From the NCBI GenBank assembly GCA_039805725.1, contig JBDLTT010000032.1:1-36092 (forward strand): 36,092 nt of DNA, written 5' to 3'. The notes beneath the pieces were generated by a model, which worked only from the letters and a program-made list of their open reading frames with translations, was not told where the DNA came from and did not search any database. This stretch comes from Fluviibacter sp039805725. Lineage in GTDB: Bacteria > Pseudomonadota > Gammaproteobacteria > Burkholderiales > Rhodocyclaceae. This document shows, in pieces, positions 15,778 through 24,675 of the stretch. A program made the position numbers and the translations under genes. Numbering within the stretch: the first letter of the stretch is position 1; each line of letters opens with the position of its first letter.

Positions 15778-17975
15778 AACGGCTTCTCCTCGCTCTCGCG
15801 AATACGCGTAATCCGTGACACTTCGGGTAAATGGCGAATATTGCGCATCACTCTGGCCAAATGCTTACGATCCCGAACCTGTAACGTGAAGAACAATGTC
15901 GTATACATTCCACCAAGATCATCCATACTGATGTGAACAATATCGGATTCCGCTTCGGCAATCGCCGACGAAATCTTAGCGAGTACACCGCGTTGATTAC
16001 GAATCTCGACCCGAATACGAACATCGAACTGGCCATTCATATCCGGGGCCCACTCTACATCAACCCACTTCTGCGTGGCGTGGCCGAGTTGCCGACGGAT
16101 CCGTAGACAATCATGCGTGTGTACGATCAGACCACGCTTGGCATCCAGCGAACCAACAATCGGATCGCCCGGAATTGGCTGACAGCAGGTCGATAGATGC
16201 ACGGCTACGCCATCGGCACCATTAATCATGACCGGTGCTCTGATCGTGGTTGGCAGTGCTTGAGCCGGGTCAATGCCGAGCAGTTCTACGGCAACGTCGG
16301 TCGCGGGACGTTGCCCTGTGCCAATCTGACTCAGAATCTGGCCTTCGGCCTGAGCCCCTGACGCTGACAAGATCCGACCCCATTCGGCTTCCGGCACATC
16401 CTGCAGCCGCTGGCCATAACGCGCCAGCTCGCTGCTGAGCAGACGCTTGCCAAGCGCCGCCGAAGAATCATGGTGTGCGGAACGCAGAAAGTGACGGATT
16501 TTGCTTCGGGTTCGCCCGGAGCGCACGAACTTCAACCAGGCCGGGTTCGGATTGGGAATAACCGCCGTGATGATTTCGATCTGATCGCCGTTTTGCAACT
16601 CGGTACGCAATGGCGCGAACTCACGATTGATTCTGGCGGCCACGCAACGATTGCCGATATCGGTATGCACAGCGTATGCAAAATCCACAGCAGTCGAACC
16701 GCGAGGCAGCGTAAAAATTTTTCCCTTGGGCGAAAACACGAACACTTCGTCCGGAAACAAATCAACCTTGGCAAGTTCGTAGAACTCAGAAGAGTCACCG
16801 CTCATTGATTGCATTTCGACCAGCGACTCCAACCACTTGGTGGTTTTATCGTGCAGGTCGTCGGAGAACTTGCCGGTTTCCTTGTACAGCCAGTGAGAGG
16901 CCACGCCCTCCTGCGCGAGGCGATGTTGATCGCGCGTGCGGATCTGTATCTCGATGGGGGTGCCATACGGGCCGATCAAGGTCGTATGCAATGACTGGTA
17001 CCCATTCACTTTCGGAATCGCCAGATAGTCTTTGAATTTACCGGGTAAAGGTTTGTAAAGTGCGTGCAATGCGCCCAGGGCGAGGTAGCACTCTGCATCT
17101 GTTTCAACAATAATCCGGAATCCGTAAATGTCGAGTACCTGAGAAAATGAAAGATGCTTCTCGATCATCTTGCGATAAATCGAGTAAAGCGTTTTCTGAC
17201 GTCCAAAAACTTCAGCGTTCACACCTACCTGTGCGAGTTTTTCTGAAAGACTATTCAGAATCTTCTGCACCATTTCTTTCCGGTTGCCGCGTACCGATTT
17301 AACCGTACGCTCCAGAACATCATAGCGATGCGGGTAAATGCTCTTGAACGCCAGATCCTGCAACTCCCGAAAGAGGGTATTCAGACCGAGACGGTTAGCA
17401 ATAGGTGCATAGATCTCGAGTGTTTCGCGCGCGATCCGGCGACGTTTATCTGGCCGCATTGAGCCCAGGGTCTGCATATTATGCAGACGATCGGTGAGCT
17501 TGATCAGAATGACACGTATATCGCGCGCCATGGCCAGCAGCATCTTGCGGAAGTTTTCGGCTTGCGCCTCATGCTGACTGGCAAATTCCAAGCGATCAAG
17601 TTTCGACAAGCCCTCCACCAGATTGGCAACCGGTTTACCAAAGCGCGTTGTCAGCTCTTCCTTGGTGGTACCCGTGTCTTCGATCGTATCGTGAAGCAAC
17701 GCAGCCATGATGGCGACGGCATCCATCTTCCACTCGGCTAGGGCGCCGGCAACCGCTAACGGGTGCGTTATGTATGGCTCACCGGAGATTCGCTTTTGAC
17801 CACGGTGGCAGCGCTCGCTGAAGACGAATGCTTCTTCGACACGCGCCAAGTCCTGGGCGGGCAGATACTCCAGGCTGTCTATAAAAACCCGGTAAGCCGG
17901 GTCGTCCGGCCCGATAGCCGGCAACTGATCAGGGGGAACGTCGACGTTGAGCGGTGCACGGGCTTCCGTATTCAT
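15774..17975 (-). CDS. spoT: Bifunctional (p)ppGpp synthetase/hydrolase
   Basis: This protein sets the level of the stringent-response alarmones (p)ppGpp. The 733 residues hold an HD hydrolase domain (H71, H95-D96 and E99-D100 in LLHDTIEDT). The RelA/SpoT synthetase domain has YGFRIIV and GYQSLHT, with KFKD at the charge motif, the basic type seen in bifunctional enzymes. A TGS domain (IFTLPRGSTAVDFAY), a helical/zinc-finger-like middle (STCCQPIPGD), and a C-terminal ACT domain (about 655-730) follow. Both activities therefore look intact, subject to alignment. It lies 38 bp downstream of rpoZ, the classic gmk-rpoZ-spoT order. Confidence 0.96.
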   Translation of the reverse strand: MNTEARAPLNVDVPPDQLPAIGPDDPAYRVFIDSLEYLPAQDLARVEEAFVFSERCHRGQKRISGEPYITHPLAVAGALAEWKMDAVAIMAALLHDTIEDTGTTKEELTTRFGKPVANLVEGLSKLDRLEFASQHEAQAENFRKMLLAMARDIRVILIKLTDRLHNMQTLGSMRPDKRRRIARETLEIYAPIANRLGLNTLFRELQDLAFKSIYPHRYDVLERTVKSVRGNRKEMVQKILNSLSEKLAQVGVNAEVFGRQKTLYSIYRKMIEKHLSFSQVLDIYGFRIIVETDAECYLALGALHALYKPLPGKFKDYLAIPKVNGYQSLHTTLIGPYGTPIEIQIRTRDQHRLAQEGVASHWLYKETGKFSDDLHDKTTKWLESLVEMQSMSGDSSEFYELAKVDLFPDEVFVFSPKGKIFTLPRGSTAVDFAYAVHTDIGNRCVAARINREFAPLRTELQNGDQIEIITAVIPNPNPAWLKFVRSGRTRSKIRHFLRSAHHDSSAALGKRLLSSELARYGQRLQDVPEAEWGRILSASGAQAEGQILSQIGTGQRPATDVAVELLGIDPAQALPTTIRAPVMINGADGVAVHLSTCCQPIPGDPIVGSLDAKRGLIVHTHDCLRIRRQLGHATQKWVDVEWAPDMNGQFDVRIRVEIRNQRGVLAKISSAIAEAESDIVHISMDDLGGMYTTLFFTLQVRDRKHLARVMRNIRHLPEVSRITRIRESEEKPL

Positions 17976-18013
17976 CGTAGGCCCCTGTTCCCATCCGACA
18001 CATCAGCCGTTCA

Positions 18014-18220
18014 TCAGACCTGCGGACGGTTCAACACTTCCACACCTACCAACCCTTCGCCAATTTCACGCAGCGCAATAACGGTTGGTTTGTCGAAGTC
18101 AGCTTCGACGTGCGGCGTAGCGCCGTTCGCAAGCTGGCGTGCGCGATAGGTCGCAGCCAACGTCATTTGAAAACGGTTCGGGATTTTTTTCAGGCAATCT
18201 TCAACTGTAATGCGAGCCAT
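18014..18220 (-). CDS. rpoZ: RNA polymerase omega subunit
   Basis: The omega subunit helps assemble and stabilise RNA polymerase and forms part of one ppGpp site in proteobacteria. The 68-residue length is typical of betaproteobacterial omega. It begins MARITVEDCLKKIPNRFQMTL and has the conserved ATYRARQLANG and KPTVIALREIGEG stretches. It sits 15 bp after gmk and 38 bp before spoT on the same strand. Confidence 0.97.
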   Translation of the reverse strand: MARITVEDCLKKIPNRFQMTLAATYRARQLANGATPHVEADFDKPTVIALREIGEGLVGVEVLNRPQV

Positions 18221-18235
18221 GATGCGTTTCCGTTC

Positions 18236-18883
18236 TTAAGAGCAATGAAGATAAGAAGCCACTAACGACGACGATCGCTGCGTCTGGTTTTCCAGACGTA
18301 CACGGGCGGCCGCGAACACGGCCAGTAACTCGGTCAGGGCTTCGTCTAGGTTTTCGTTAATTATAACGTAGGGAAACTCATCCAGATGCCGCAATTCCTC
18401 GCGAGCGTTCGCTACGCGGCGGGCGATGACCTCGGCCGAATCCTGGCCACGACCCCGCAACCGGCGCTCCAGTACATCAAAGGATGGGGGCAGGATAAAG
18501 ACGCCCACCGATTCGGGATAGATCTTGCGAATCTGCTGCGCGCCCTGCCAGTCGATTTCCAGAATGACATCCCGGTCCTCACTGAGCAACGCTTCAATAC
18601 CACGACGGGTTGTGCCGTAAAAATTGCCATGAACCTCGGCCGATTCCAGGAATTCACCCGCGATCTGCAGCTGCTTGAAGGTTTCTACTGGTACAAAATG
18701 ATAATCCACGCCATCCCGCTCGCCAGGGCGCGGCGTCCGCGTGGTGGTGGAAATCGATAGTGCCAAGCGGGGATTCTGCGCCAAAGCCATGCGGGTCAGC
18801 GTCGTCTTACCGGCACCCGAGGGCGCCGCAATCACGAACAAGCTGCCAGGTCCGGGGCGATGAGTCGTGGAGTTCTGTGTCAT
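18236..18883 (-). CDS. gmk: Guanylate kinase
   Basis: Guanylate kinase phosphorylates GMP to GDP with ATP. The 215-residue product has the P-loop APSGAGKTTL, the GMP-binding STTTRTPRPGERDGVDYHFV, GNFYGTT, and the ILEIDWQGAQQIR strand. ATG 18883 is preferred. A TTG four codons upstream (18895) is possible, and neither has an obvious Shine-Dalgarno. The start lies 28 bp after the yicC stop, so coupling to yicC translation may compensate. Downstream genes rpoZ and spoT link guanine nucleotide supply with alarmone control. Confidence 0.96.
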   Translation of the reverse strand: MTQNSTTHRPGPGSLFVIAAPSGAGKTTLTRMALAQNPRLALSISTTTRTPRPGERDGVDYHFVPVETFKQLQIAGEFLESAEVHGNFYGTTRRGIEALLSEDRDVILEIDWQGAQQIRKIYPESVGVFILPPSFDVLERRLRGRGQDSAEVIARRVANAREELRHLDEFPYVIINENLDEALTELLAVFAAARVRLENQTQRSSSLVASYLHCS

Positions 18884-18911
18884 GATGAGGGTCAATGGGC
18901 TAACTAGTCGA

Positions 18912-19787
18912 TTATTCGATATTTTGCACCTGTTCGCGGATCTGTTCGATCAGAAGTTTTAGCTCCATAGCGATTGCTGAAATCTCGGTGCTGACCGATT
19001 TCGAACCCAGGGTATTCGCTTCACGGTTCAACTCCTGCATCAGGAAGTCCAGCCGCTTACCCGCCTGGCCCCGGGTTGAAACGACTCGATCCACCTCGTC
19101 CAGGTGTACTTTTAGGCGTCCCAGCTCTTCGGCGACATCCGTCCTGACTGCATATAGCGTCAGCTCCTGACGGATTCGCTCGTCATCGGCACTTCCGATG
19201 ACTTCGATCAGCTTGGCGCGCGCCTTCTCGGCAAATGCCTGTTGTGCCGCTGGAATCAGCGGTTCGGCGCGAGCAACAAGTTCACGCATCGCGGCTGTAC
19301 GCGTTTTAATGAGCTCGGCCAACCGGGCACCTTCGCGATCGCGCACGTCCTTAAGCTCTTTAATCGCTTGCGCAGCCATGGTATGAAACTCCGGCAGCAA
19401 CGCAGCCCAATCCAACTCGGCAGACTGCACAACACCGGGCCAACGCAAAATATCAGCCGTGCTCAAGCCGCGGCTATTGGCAGAGAAGTTCTGCACCTCC
19501 TGCGCAAGCTTAAGCAAACGTTCTAATCGGTCAGCATCCAGCGTTTCTGTCACATCACTGGCTTTTAGCGCCCAGCCAGCGCGACACTCGACTTTGCCGC
19601 GCCCCAGTTCCTTGCCCAGCAACTCACGCAAAGGCATTTCCAGTGTTCGCAGTTCATCCGGAAAACGAAAACTCAGATCCAGAAAACGTGAGTTCACGCT
19701 CTTGATCTCGAAACTGAGGCTGCCACCAACGTTGCTCCCGGCAATGGGTCGAGTCACGTTGGCGAATCCGGTCATACTGGCGATCAT
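18912..19787 (-). CDS. yicC: YicC-family endoribonuclease-like protein
   Basis: The 291-residue product belongs to the YicC/YloC family (N-terminal YicC-like domain and C-terminal DUF1732). Characterised members act as endoribonucleases. Landmarks are the start MIASMTGFA, EIKSVNSRFLDLSFRFP, ELGRGKVEC, and the C-terminal GKRLDFLMQELNREANTLGSKS block diagnostic of the family. ATG 19787 has AGGA upstream and matches the family N-terminus. The frame continuing to 19871 would overlap the divergent rph start. The yicC/gmk neighbourhood with divergent rph is common in proteobacteria. Confidence 0.95.
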   Translation of the reverse strand: MIASMTGFANVTRPIAGSNVGGSLSFEIKSVNSRFLDLSFRFPDELRTLEMPLRELLGKELGRGKVECRAGWALKASDVTETLDADRLERLLKLAQEVQNFSANSRGLSTADILRWPGVVQSAELDWAALLPEFHTMAAQAIKELKDVRDREGARLAELIKTRTAAMRELVARAEPLIPAAQQAFAEKARAKLIEVIGSADDERIRQELTLYAVRTDVAEELGRLKVHLDEVDRVVSTRGQAGKRLDFLMQELNREANTLGSKSVSTEISAIAMELKLLIEQIREQVQNIE

Positions 19788-19850
19788 GGGAAATCCTGAA
19801 TCTCTGGAGAAGTCGTACAATGCCGACGAGTTTAAACCACAGGAGCCCCC

Positions 19851-20567
19851 ATGCGACCCAGCCAGCGCCAACCCGCTGAATTACGCCCGCTTTCGATCAC
19901 TCGCGGCTATACCGTTCATGCAGAAGGCTCCGTTTTGATCCAAATCGGCCAAACCCGCGTCCTGTGCACCGCCAGCGTAGAAACCAATCTGCCACCCTGG
20001 CTGCGCGGTAAGGGGCAGGGGTGGGTGACGGCTGAATACGGTATGCTGCCACGCGCCACGCACACGCGCAGCGCCCGCGAGGCGGCCAAAGGTAAGCAAA
20101 CGGGGCGCACACAGGAAATCCAACGCCTTATCGGCCGAAGCCTCCGCGCCGTGACCGACCTGGTTGCCCTGGGGGAACGTCAGATTACGCTGGATTGTGA
20201 TGTATTACAGGCCGATGGCGGAACGCGTTGCGCCGCCATCACCGGGGCTTGGATCGCCCTGCATGACGCCTGCGCCAAGCTGGTTGCCGCCGGAGATCTG
20301 CCATCCAATCCGATTCGAGACCACGTTGCGGCGATCTCGGTCGGTATCGTCGACAGCCAGCCCGTGCTTGATCTCGATTACACCGAAGACTCGAGCTGCG
20401 ATACGGATATGAACGTCATTATGACCGGTAGCGGCGGCATTGTTGAGATTCAAGGGACAGCCGAAGGAACGCCTTTCACGCGCAACGAACTCACTGCCTT
20501 GGTGGATCTGGCTGAACAAGGTATCCGCGATCTGGTGGCTGCACAAAAGCAGGCCACTAAAGCTTGA
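19851..20567 (+). CDS. rph: Ribonuclease PH
   Basis: RNase PH is a phosphate-dependent 3'-5' exoribonuclease that trims tRNA 3' ends as a hexamer. The 238-residue product starts MRPSQRQPAELRP. It holds GSVLIQIGQTRVLC, KGQGWVTAEYGMLPRAT, RTQEIQRLIGRSLRA (phosphate/RNA-binding arginines) and LDCDVLQADGGTR, and ends GTAEGTPFTRNEL. AGGAG is well placed before the ATG. It diverges from yicC (63-bp gap) and is followed at once by rdgB and then hemW, forming a three-gene unit. Confidence 0.97.
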   Translation: MRPSQRQPAELRPLSITRGYTVHAEGSVLIQIGQTRVLCTASVETNLPPWLRGKGQGWVTAEYGMLPRATHTRSAREAAKGKQTGRTQEIQRLIGRSLRAVTDLVALGERQITLDCDVLQADGGTRCAAITGAWIALHDACAKLVAAGDLPSNPIRDHVAAISVGIVDSQPVLDLDYTEDSSCDTDMNVIMTGSGGIVEIQGTAEGTPFTRNELTALVDLAEQGIRDLVAAQKQATKA

Positions 20568-20569
20568 GT

Positions 20570-21157
20570 ATGCAGCGCCTCGTACTTGCTTCCAATAACG
20601 CCAAAAAGCTTAAAGAGCTTGGCACGTTATTAGCACCCCTCGGTATTGAACTGGTACCACAAGAGGCATTAAACATCCGGGAAGCCAAAGAACCTTTTGC
20701 CACCTTTGTTGAAAACGCACTCGCCAAAGCTCGGCATGCCGCAAGCTTAAGCGGTCTGCCGGCCATCGCCGACGACTCCGGACTCTGCGTCCGCGCACTC
20801 GGTGGCGCGCCTGGCGTGTTATCCGCCCGCTTTGCGGGCGAACCGAAATCAGACGAACGCAACAACCAGCTATTGCTGGAAAAACTCTTAGGACAAACGG
20901 ATCGTACCGCTCACTTTGTAAGTCTGCTGGTACTCGCACGACACGCTGATGATCCTCAACCCATCATCGCCGAAGGCAATTGGCATGGGGAGATCCTAGA
21001 GGCGCCGCGGGGCGAACACGGTTTCGGCTATGACCCGCTATTCTGGGTACCAGAGGCCAACCTCTCCGCCGCCGAAATGAGCCCGGAAGCCAAAAACCTT
21101 TGTTCTCATCGAGCGGTCGCCATGCAGCAACTGCTCGCACGATTGCATGTGCTCTAA
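20570..21157 (+). CDS. rdgB: XTP/dITP pyrophosphatase (Ham1/RdgB)
   Basis: RdgB removes non-canonical purine nucleotides (XTP, dITP, ITP) from the pool. The 195-residue product has MQRLVLASNNAKKLKEL, ADDSGLCV, GGAPGVLSARFAG, HGFGYDPLF and SHRAVAMQQL, the full Ham1 signature set. ATG 20570 begins 2 bp after the rph stop. A TTG at 20564 overlapping that stop is an alternative. No independent ribosome-binding site is seen, so translation is probably coupled to rph. Confidence 0.95.
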   Translation: MQRLVLASNNAKKLKELGTLLAPLGIELVPQEALNIREAKEPFATFVENALAKARHAASLSGLPAIADDSGLCVRALGGAPGVLSARFAGEPKSDERNNQLLLEKLLGQTDRTAHFVSLLVLARHADDPQPIIAEGNWHGEILEAPRGEHGFGYDPLFWVPEANLSAAEMSPEAKNLCSHRAVAMQQLLARLHVL

Positions 21158-21175
21158 CCCAATATAGCCTTTTTC

Positions 21176-22393
21176 GTGACACAACCGATCATCTTTGTCC
21201 CCGGGGGAAAACAGCTGCTGCATTCAGTGCCAGCAATCACACCGGAATTTACGCAGACAATCCCCCTCTCGCTGTATGTGCATGTGCCATGGTGCGTGCG
21301 CAAATGTCCCTACTGCGACTTCAACTCACATATCGCACCCGAGATGCTGCCTGAAAAGGCCTTCGTCGATGCACTGCTGGAAGACCTGACCCTTGCCTTG
21401 CCGAGCATCTGGGGGCGTCGGGTGGAAACCGTTTTCTTCGGCGGTGGTACACCAAGCCTGCTATCGCCGGAGGCTATCGACCGGCTTATCACGGGTTTTC
21501 GCACGCTTTTGCCGCTTTCACCCGAAGCGGAGATCACGCTGGAGGCAAATCCGGGCACGGTCAACGCTGAGCGCTTCCGCGGCTTTCGCGCTGCTGGGGT
21601 AAATCGGTTATCACTAGGCATACAGAGCTTCAACGATGCATCCTTACACGCCCTTGGCCGCATCCATGATCGGGCGCAAGCTATCGACGCCATCGAAGCA
21701 GCAGCGCAGATCTTCGATACCTTCAACCTGGATCTCATGGTTGGGTTGCCGCACCAAGACGTCGAAGCCGCGCTCGCTGATATTGATCATGCACTGGCTT
21801 TTGAACCACCGCATTTCTCTTGCTACCAACTAACGCTGGAGCCGCACACGCCTTTCGAGGCCATGCCGCCTGCCGGCTTACCGGACGATGACACCTGTGC
21901 AGAAATCCAGGATCAACTGGAGGCGCGGTTTTTGGCTGCTGGCTATGTCCACTATGAAACTTCAGCCTTTGCACAACCCGGCCATCAGTGCCGGCACAAC
22001 CTCAACTATTGGACCTTTGGCGACTATCTGGGCATTGGTCCGGGCGCGCATAGCAAATTGACCAACCATGAAGGTGTACGCCGTACCATGCGTCACAAGC
22101 TTCCGAAAAGCTATCTGGGTGCAACCGGAACAGGAAGCTTCACCCAAAGCGACGAGGGCATCGCTGCCGAAGCCCTGACTGGCGAATTTATGATGAATGC
22201 ACTGCGCTTAAGTGCCGGATTTACAATCGATCTTTTCGAACGACACACCGGGCTGCCCTGGCTAGTCGTCAGCCAAGAGGTTGAATCGGCGATACGCGAT
22301 GGGTTTCTGGAGTGGGTGGCGCCCGGAAAACACGTCAAACCCACACATCAAGGACGTCGCTTTCTCAATGTATTGCTGCAACGGTTTCTCTGA
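21176..22393 (+). CDS. hemW: Radical SAM heme chaperone HemW
   Basis: This HemN-like radical SAM protein belongs to the HemW group, which binds heme and delivers it to respiratory enzymes rather than oxidising coproporphyrinogen. The 405 residues contain the cluster motif C40-x3-C44-x2-C47 (VPWCVRKCPYC), the FFGGGTPSLL strand, ITLEANPGT, GVNRLSLGIQSF and the C-terminal HemN domain (TGEFMMNALRL). The start is a GTG at 21176 without a clear Shine-Dalgarno. It leaves about 30 unconserved residues before LSLYVHVPWC, so the true start could be slightly different. It follows rdgB by 18 bp, as in many proteobacteria. Confidence 0.93.
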   Translation: MTQPIIFVPGGKQLLHSVPAITPEFTQTIPLSLYVHVPWCVRKCPYCDFNSHIAPEMLPEKAFVDALLEDLTLALPSIWGRRVETVFFGGGTPSLLSPEAIDRLITGFRTLLPLSPEAEITLEANPGTVNAERFRGFRAAGVNRLSLGIQSFNDASLHALGRIHDRAQAIDAIEAAAQIFDTFNLDLMVGLPHQDVEAALADIDHALAFEPPHFSCYQLTLEPHTPFEAMPPAGLPDDDTCAEIQDQLEARFLAAGYVHYETSAFAQPGHQCRHNLNYWTFGDYLGIGPGAHSKLTNHEGVRRTMRHKLPKSYLGATGTGSFTQSDEGIAAEALTGEFMMNALRLSAGFTIDLFERHTGLPWLVVSQEVESAIRDGFLEWVAPGKHVKPTHQGRRFLNVLLQRFL

Positions 22394-22412
22394 AAGAAAA
22401 ATCGTAACGACT

Positions 22413-23120
22413 TTACCTCTTGCGGAAAACCAGATCCCACACACCATGACCCAGTTTGAGCCCACGGCTCTCGAACTTGGTGAGTGGTCGGTAAGCCGGG
22501 CGTTCGGCGTAACCGCTGGCGGTATTTTCAAGGGTCGGCTCGGCCGATAAGACTTCCAACATCTGTTCGGCGTAGTTCTCCCAGTCAGTAGCGCAGTGAA
22601 TCGTCCCGCCTTGCTTTAACCGGGCCGCCAGGATTCGTACGAATCCTGGCTGAATCAAGCGACGTTTATGGTGACGCTTCTTGTGCCAGGGATCCGGAAA
22701 AAAGATCAAGATGCCGTCCAGTGATTCCAGCGCGATCATCTCGTTGACAACATCCACCGCATCGTGAGTCATGATGCGCAGATTCGTCAGCCCGTCTTGT
22801 GCAATGAGCTTGAGCAGATTACCAACACCGGGACGATGTACCTCAATGCCCAGATAATCGTTGGCCGGATGATTGCGGGCGATTTCAGCGGTGGCTCCCC
22901 CCATGCCAAAACCAATCTCGAGATAGCGCGGCGCGGCGCGACCGAAAATCGCATCCCAATCAACCATGACCGGCGCAAAGTCCACCCCCCATCGTGGCCA
23001 ACCAGTCTCAATGGCCGAACTTTGGCCCTCGGTCAGACGCCCTTCTCGGCGCACAAAGCTTCGGATACGGCGCAAGTGTTCGGGCAAATCACTCAGAACG
23101 GGTTTGCTCTTCTCGGTCAT
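22413..23120 (-). CDS. trmB: tRNA (guanine-N7-)-methyltransferase
   Basis: TrmB makes m7G46 in the tRNA variable loop using SAM. The 235-residue product has YLEIGFGMGG (SAM motif), DYLGIEVHRPGVG, the catalytic IFFPDPWHKKRHHKRRL signature, and the C-terminal RPLTKFESRG. ATG 23120 is preferred over a TTG four codons upstream. The start lies inside the 3' end of the upstream exported-protein gene (32-bp overlap), indicating one transcript. Confidence 0.95.
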   Translation of the reverse strand: MTEKSKPVLSDLPEHLRRIRSFVRREGRLTEGQSSAIETGWPRWGVDFAPVMVDWDAIFGRAAPRYLEIGFGMGGATAEIARNHPANDYLGIEVHRPGVGNLLKLIAQDGLTNLRIMTHDAVDVVNEMIALESLDGILIFFPDPWHKKRHHKRRLIQPGFVRILAARLKQGGTIHCATDWENYAEQMLEVLSAEPTLENTASGYAERPAYRPLTKFESRGLKLGHGVWDLVFRKR

Positions 23121-23637
23121 CGCTACTTTCAACGGGGTCGGATTGTTTCTCTTCGGCGGTAACAGCAGGACGCTTTTGTTTCAAATAGTCTGGGTTTTTA
23201 ACTTCTACCAGCACCGCGTCGTAGCGTTTGGTCAGATTCATACTGGGTAAAGCCAGGGTCTCGGGCAAACTAGCGCAAGCGTCTAACTTCGCATCGTCAG
23301 ATAGATTCAACCGCGACTTCAGATGCATCGTAGCAGCAACGCGCTGCTGCAAATCATCCGACTGGTTGGGTAAACGGTAGTAATTGGCGAGACGAACCGT
23401 AATCTGCTTCAGCGTTGCGCCGTTCACACTCAACCACTGAGCGTAGCTGGCGCTGGCATCCGGATCATCTTCACATGTCTGGCCTAGCAGGGTAATGGCA
23501 TTACCGATTCCGAAGACTCGTTGGGTCGCCAAAATTTCTGGCTGGTCGAATGCATAAGCGTGGACTCTTGGCGTTTCTGTTGCTTTCGCCACCATGGGCG
23601 AAAGCAGTAACAGCGTCGCGATGTACCCGTACCTCAT
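23089..23637 (-). CDS. Exported hypothetical protein
   Basis: I do not recognise a family for this 182-residue protein. It has a convincing signal peptide (hydrophobic core ATLLLLSPMVA, likely cleavage after AKA near residue 19). The mature part is mixed alpha/beta, and its two cysteines (C55 and C121) could form a disulfide. The tail is very acidic and Glu/Asp/Ser-rich (EEKQSDPVESSDDREE), probably disordered. It lies 15 bp after thiG and overlaps trmB by 32 bp on the same strand. A periplasmic protein within a thiamine/tRNA modification unit is unexpected, and nothing ties it to either pathway. Confidence 0.75.
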   Translation of the reverse strand: MRYGYIATLLLLSPMVAKATETPRVHAYAFDQPEILATQRVFGIGNAITLLGQTCEDDPDASASYAQWLSVNGATLKQITVRLANYYRLPNQSDDLQQRVAATMHLKSRLNLSDDAKLDACASLPETLALPSMNLTKRYDAVLVEVKNPDYLKQKRPAVTAEEKQSDPVESSDDREEQTRSE

Positions 23638-23652
23638 TCAGAGCGTCTGAAA

Positions 23653-24456
23653 TTAATGGCGGCCAATCAAGCCCGTGGTCGGCGAACTCGGGTCAGCGCT
23701 ATAGAACTTGCGGGGCATGCGGCCAGCCAGATAAGCGGCACGACCCGATTCGACAGCCAGCTTCATGGCGCTGGCCATGAGTACCGGATCCTGCGCGTGT
23801 GCAATCGCGGTGTTCATCAGAACACCGGCACAACCCAACTCCATAGCAATCGTCGCATCAGACGCCGTTCCCACACCCGCATCGACGATGACCGGCACGC
23901 TGGATTGATCAAGAATCAGGCGTAGGTTCCAAGGATTAAGAATCCCCATGCCCGAACCGATTAACGACGCCAGCGGCATAATGGCGACACAGCCAATGTC
24001 TTCCAGCATCTTTGCCTGAATCGGATCGTCCGAGCAGTAGACCATGACCTCGAAACCTTCACGCACGAGTATTTCCGCAGCCTTCAGCGTTTCCGGCATA
24101 TTCGGAAACAGCGTCGTCTGATCCCCCAGGACTTCGAGCTTACAGAGCGGTTGGCCTTCCAGCAGTTCACGTGCCAAGCGGAGTGTGCGCACAGCATCCT
24201 CAGCCGTAAAGCAACCCGCCGTATTCGGCAGGATGGTGTAGCGATCCAGCGGAATCACATCCAGCAGATTTGGCGCGCCCACATCCTGGCCAATATTGGT
24301 GCGGCGAATCGCCACCGTCACAATCTCGGCACCCGAGGCCGCAATGGCTCGGCCCGTTTCATCAAAATCCTTGTATTTACCGGTACCCACCAGCAGACGT
24401 GACCGGTAGGTCTTGCTGCCGATAGTGATGGCGCTCATGGAATCCTGGGGCTGCAT
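23653..24456 (-). CDS. thiG: Thiazole synthase
   Basis: ThiG builds the thiazole phosphate of thiamine from deoxyxylulose phosphate, an iminoglycine, and the sulfur carried by ThiS. The 267-residue TIM barrel has SRLLVGTGKYKDF, TVAIRRTN, PNTAGCFTAEDAVR, the Schiff-base lysine K106 in LCKLEVLGD, VMVYCSDDP, and the phosphate loop DAGVGTASDA and GVLMNTAIAHA. The start at 24456 begins MQPQDSMSAI; an internal ATG at residue 7 is possible. It begins 2 bp after the thiS stop, a typical ThiS-ThiG pair. No thiF, thiH or TPP riboswitch is visible. Confidence 0.96.
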   Translation of the reverse strand: MQPQDSMSAITIGSKTYRSRLLVGTGKYKDFDETGRAIAASGAEIVTVAIRRTNIGQDVGAPNLLDVIPLDRYTILPNTAGCFTAEDAVRTLRLARELLEGQPLCKLEVLGDQTTLFPNMPETLKAAEILVREGFEVMVYCSDDPIQAKMLEDIGCVAIMPLASLIGSGMGILNPWNLRLILDQSSVPVIVDAGVGTASDATIAMELGCAGVLMNTAIAHAQDPVLMASAMKLAVESGRAAYLAGRMPRKFYSADPSSPTTGLIGRH

Positions 24457-24458
24457 GC

Positions 24459-24659
24459 TTAACCTCCGCCAACGGCGACGACAATCTCGATCTCATCGCC
24501 TTCTACCAGGGCTGTCGACAGGTGTAAGCTGCGCGGCACGATGTCGCCGTTACGCTCAACCGCAACCCGGCGGCCAGCCAACGCCAAAAGCTCGAGCAAG
24601 GCACTTACCGTCGTATTGGGTGGGCATCGATACGCTTTACCGTTAACGGTCAGATTCAT
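24459..24659 (-). CDS. thiS: Sulfur carrier protein ThiS
   Basis: ThiS is a 66-residue ubiquitin-like protein that carries sulfur as a C-terminal thiocarboxylate for thiazole formation. It begins MNLTVNGKAYRC, has VAVERNGDIVPRS, and ends with the required Gly-Gly (VAVGGG). The ATG is only 16 bp from the 3' end of the tRNA-Gly gene on the same strand, leaving no room for a separate promoter or riboswitch between them. No strong Shine-Dalgarno is seen. Confidence 0.95.
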   Translation of the reverse strand: MNLTVNGKAYRCPPNTTVSALLELLALAGRRVAVERNGDIVPRSLHLSTALVEGDEIEIVVAVGGG

Positions 24660-24675
24660 GAGGGACGAGATTCTC

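Noticed and set aside
24660..24675. Possible TPP riboswitch before thiS
   Set aside because: Only 16 bp lie between the tRNA gene and thiS, far too short for the THI element.
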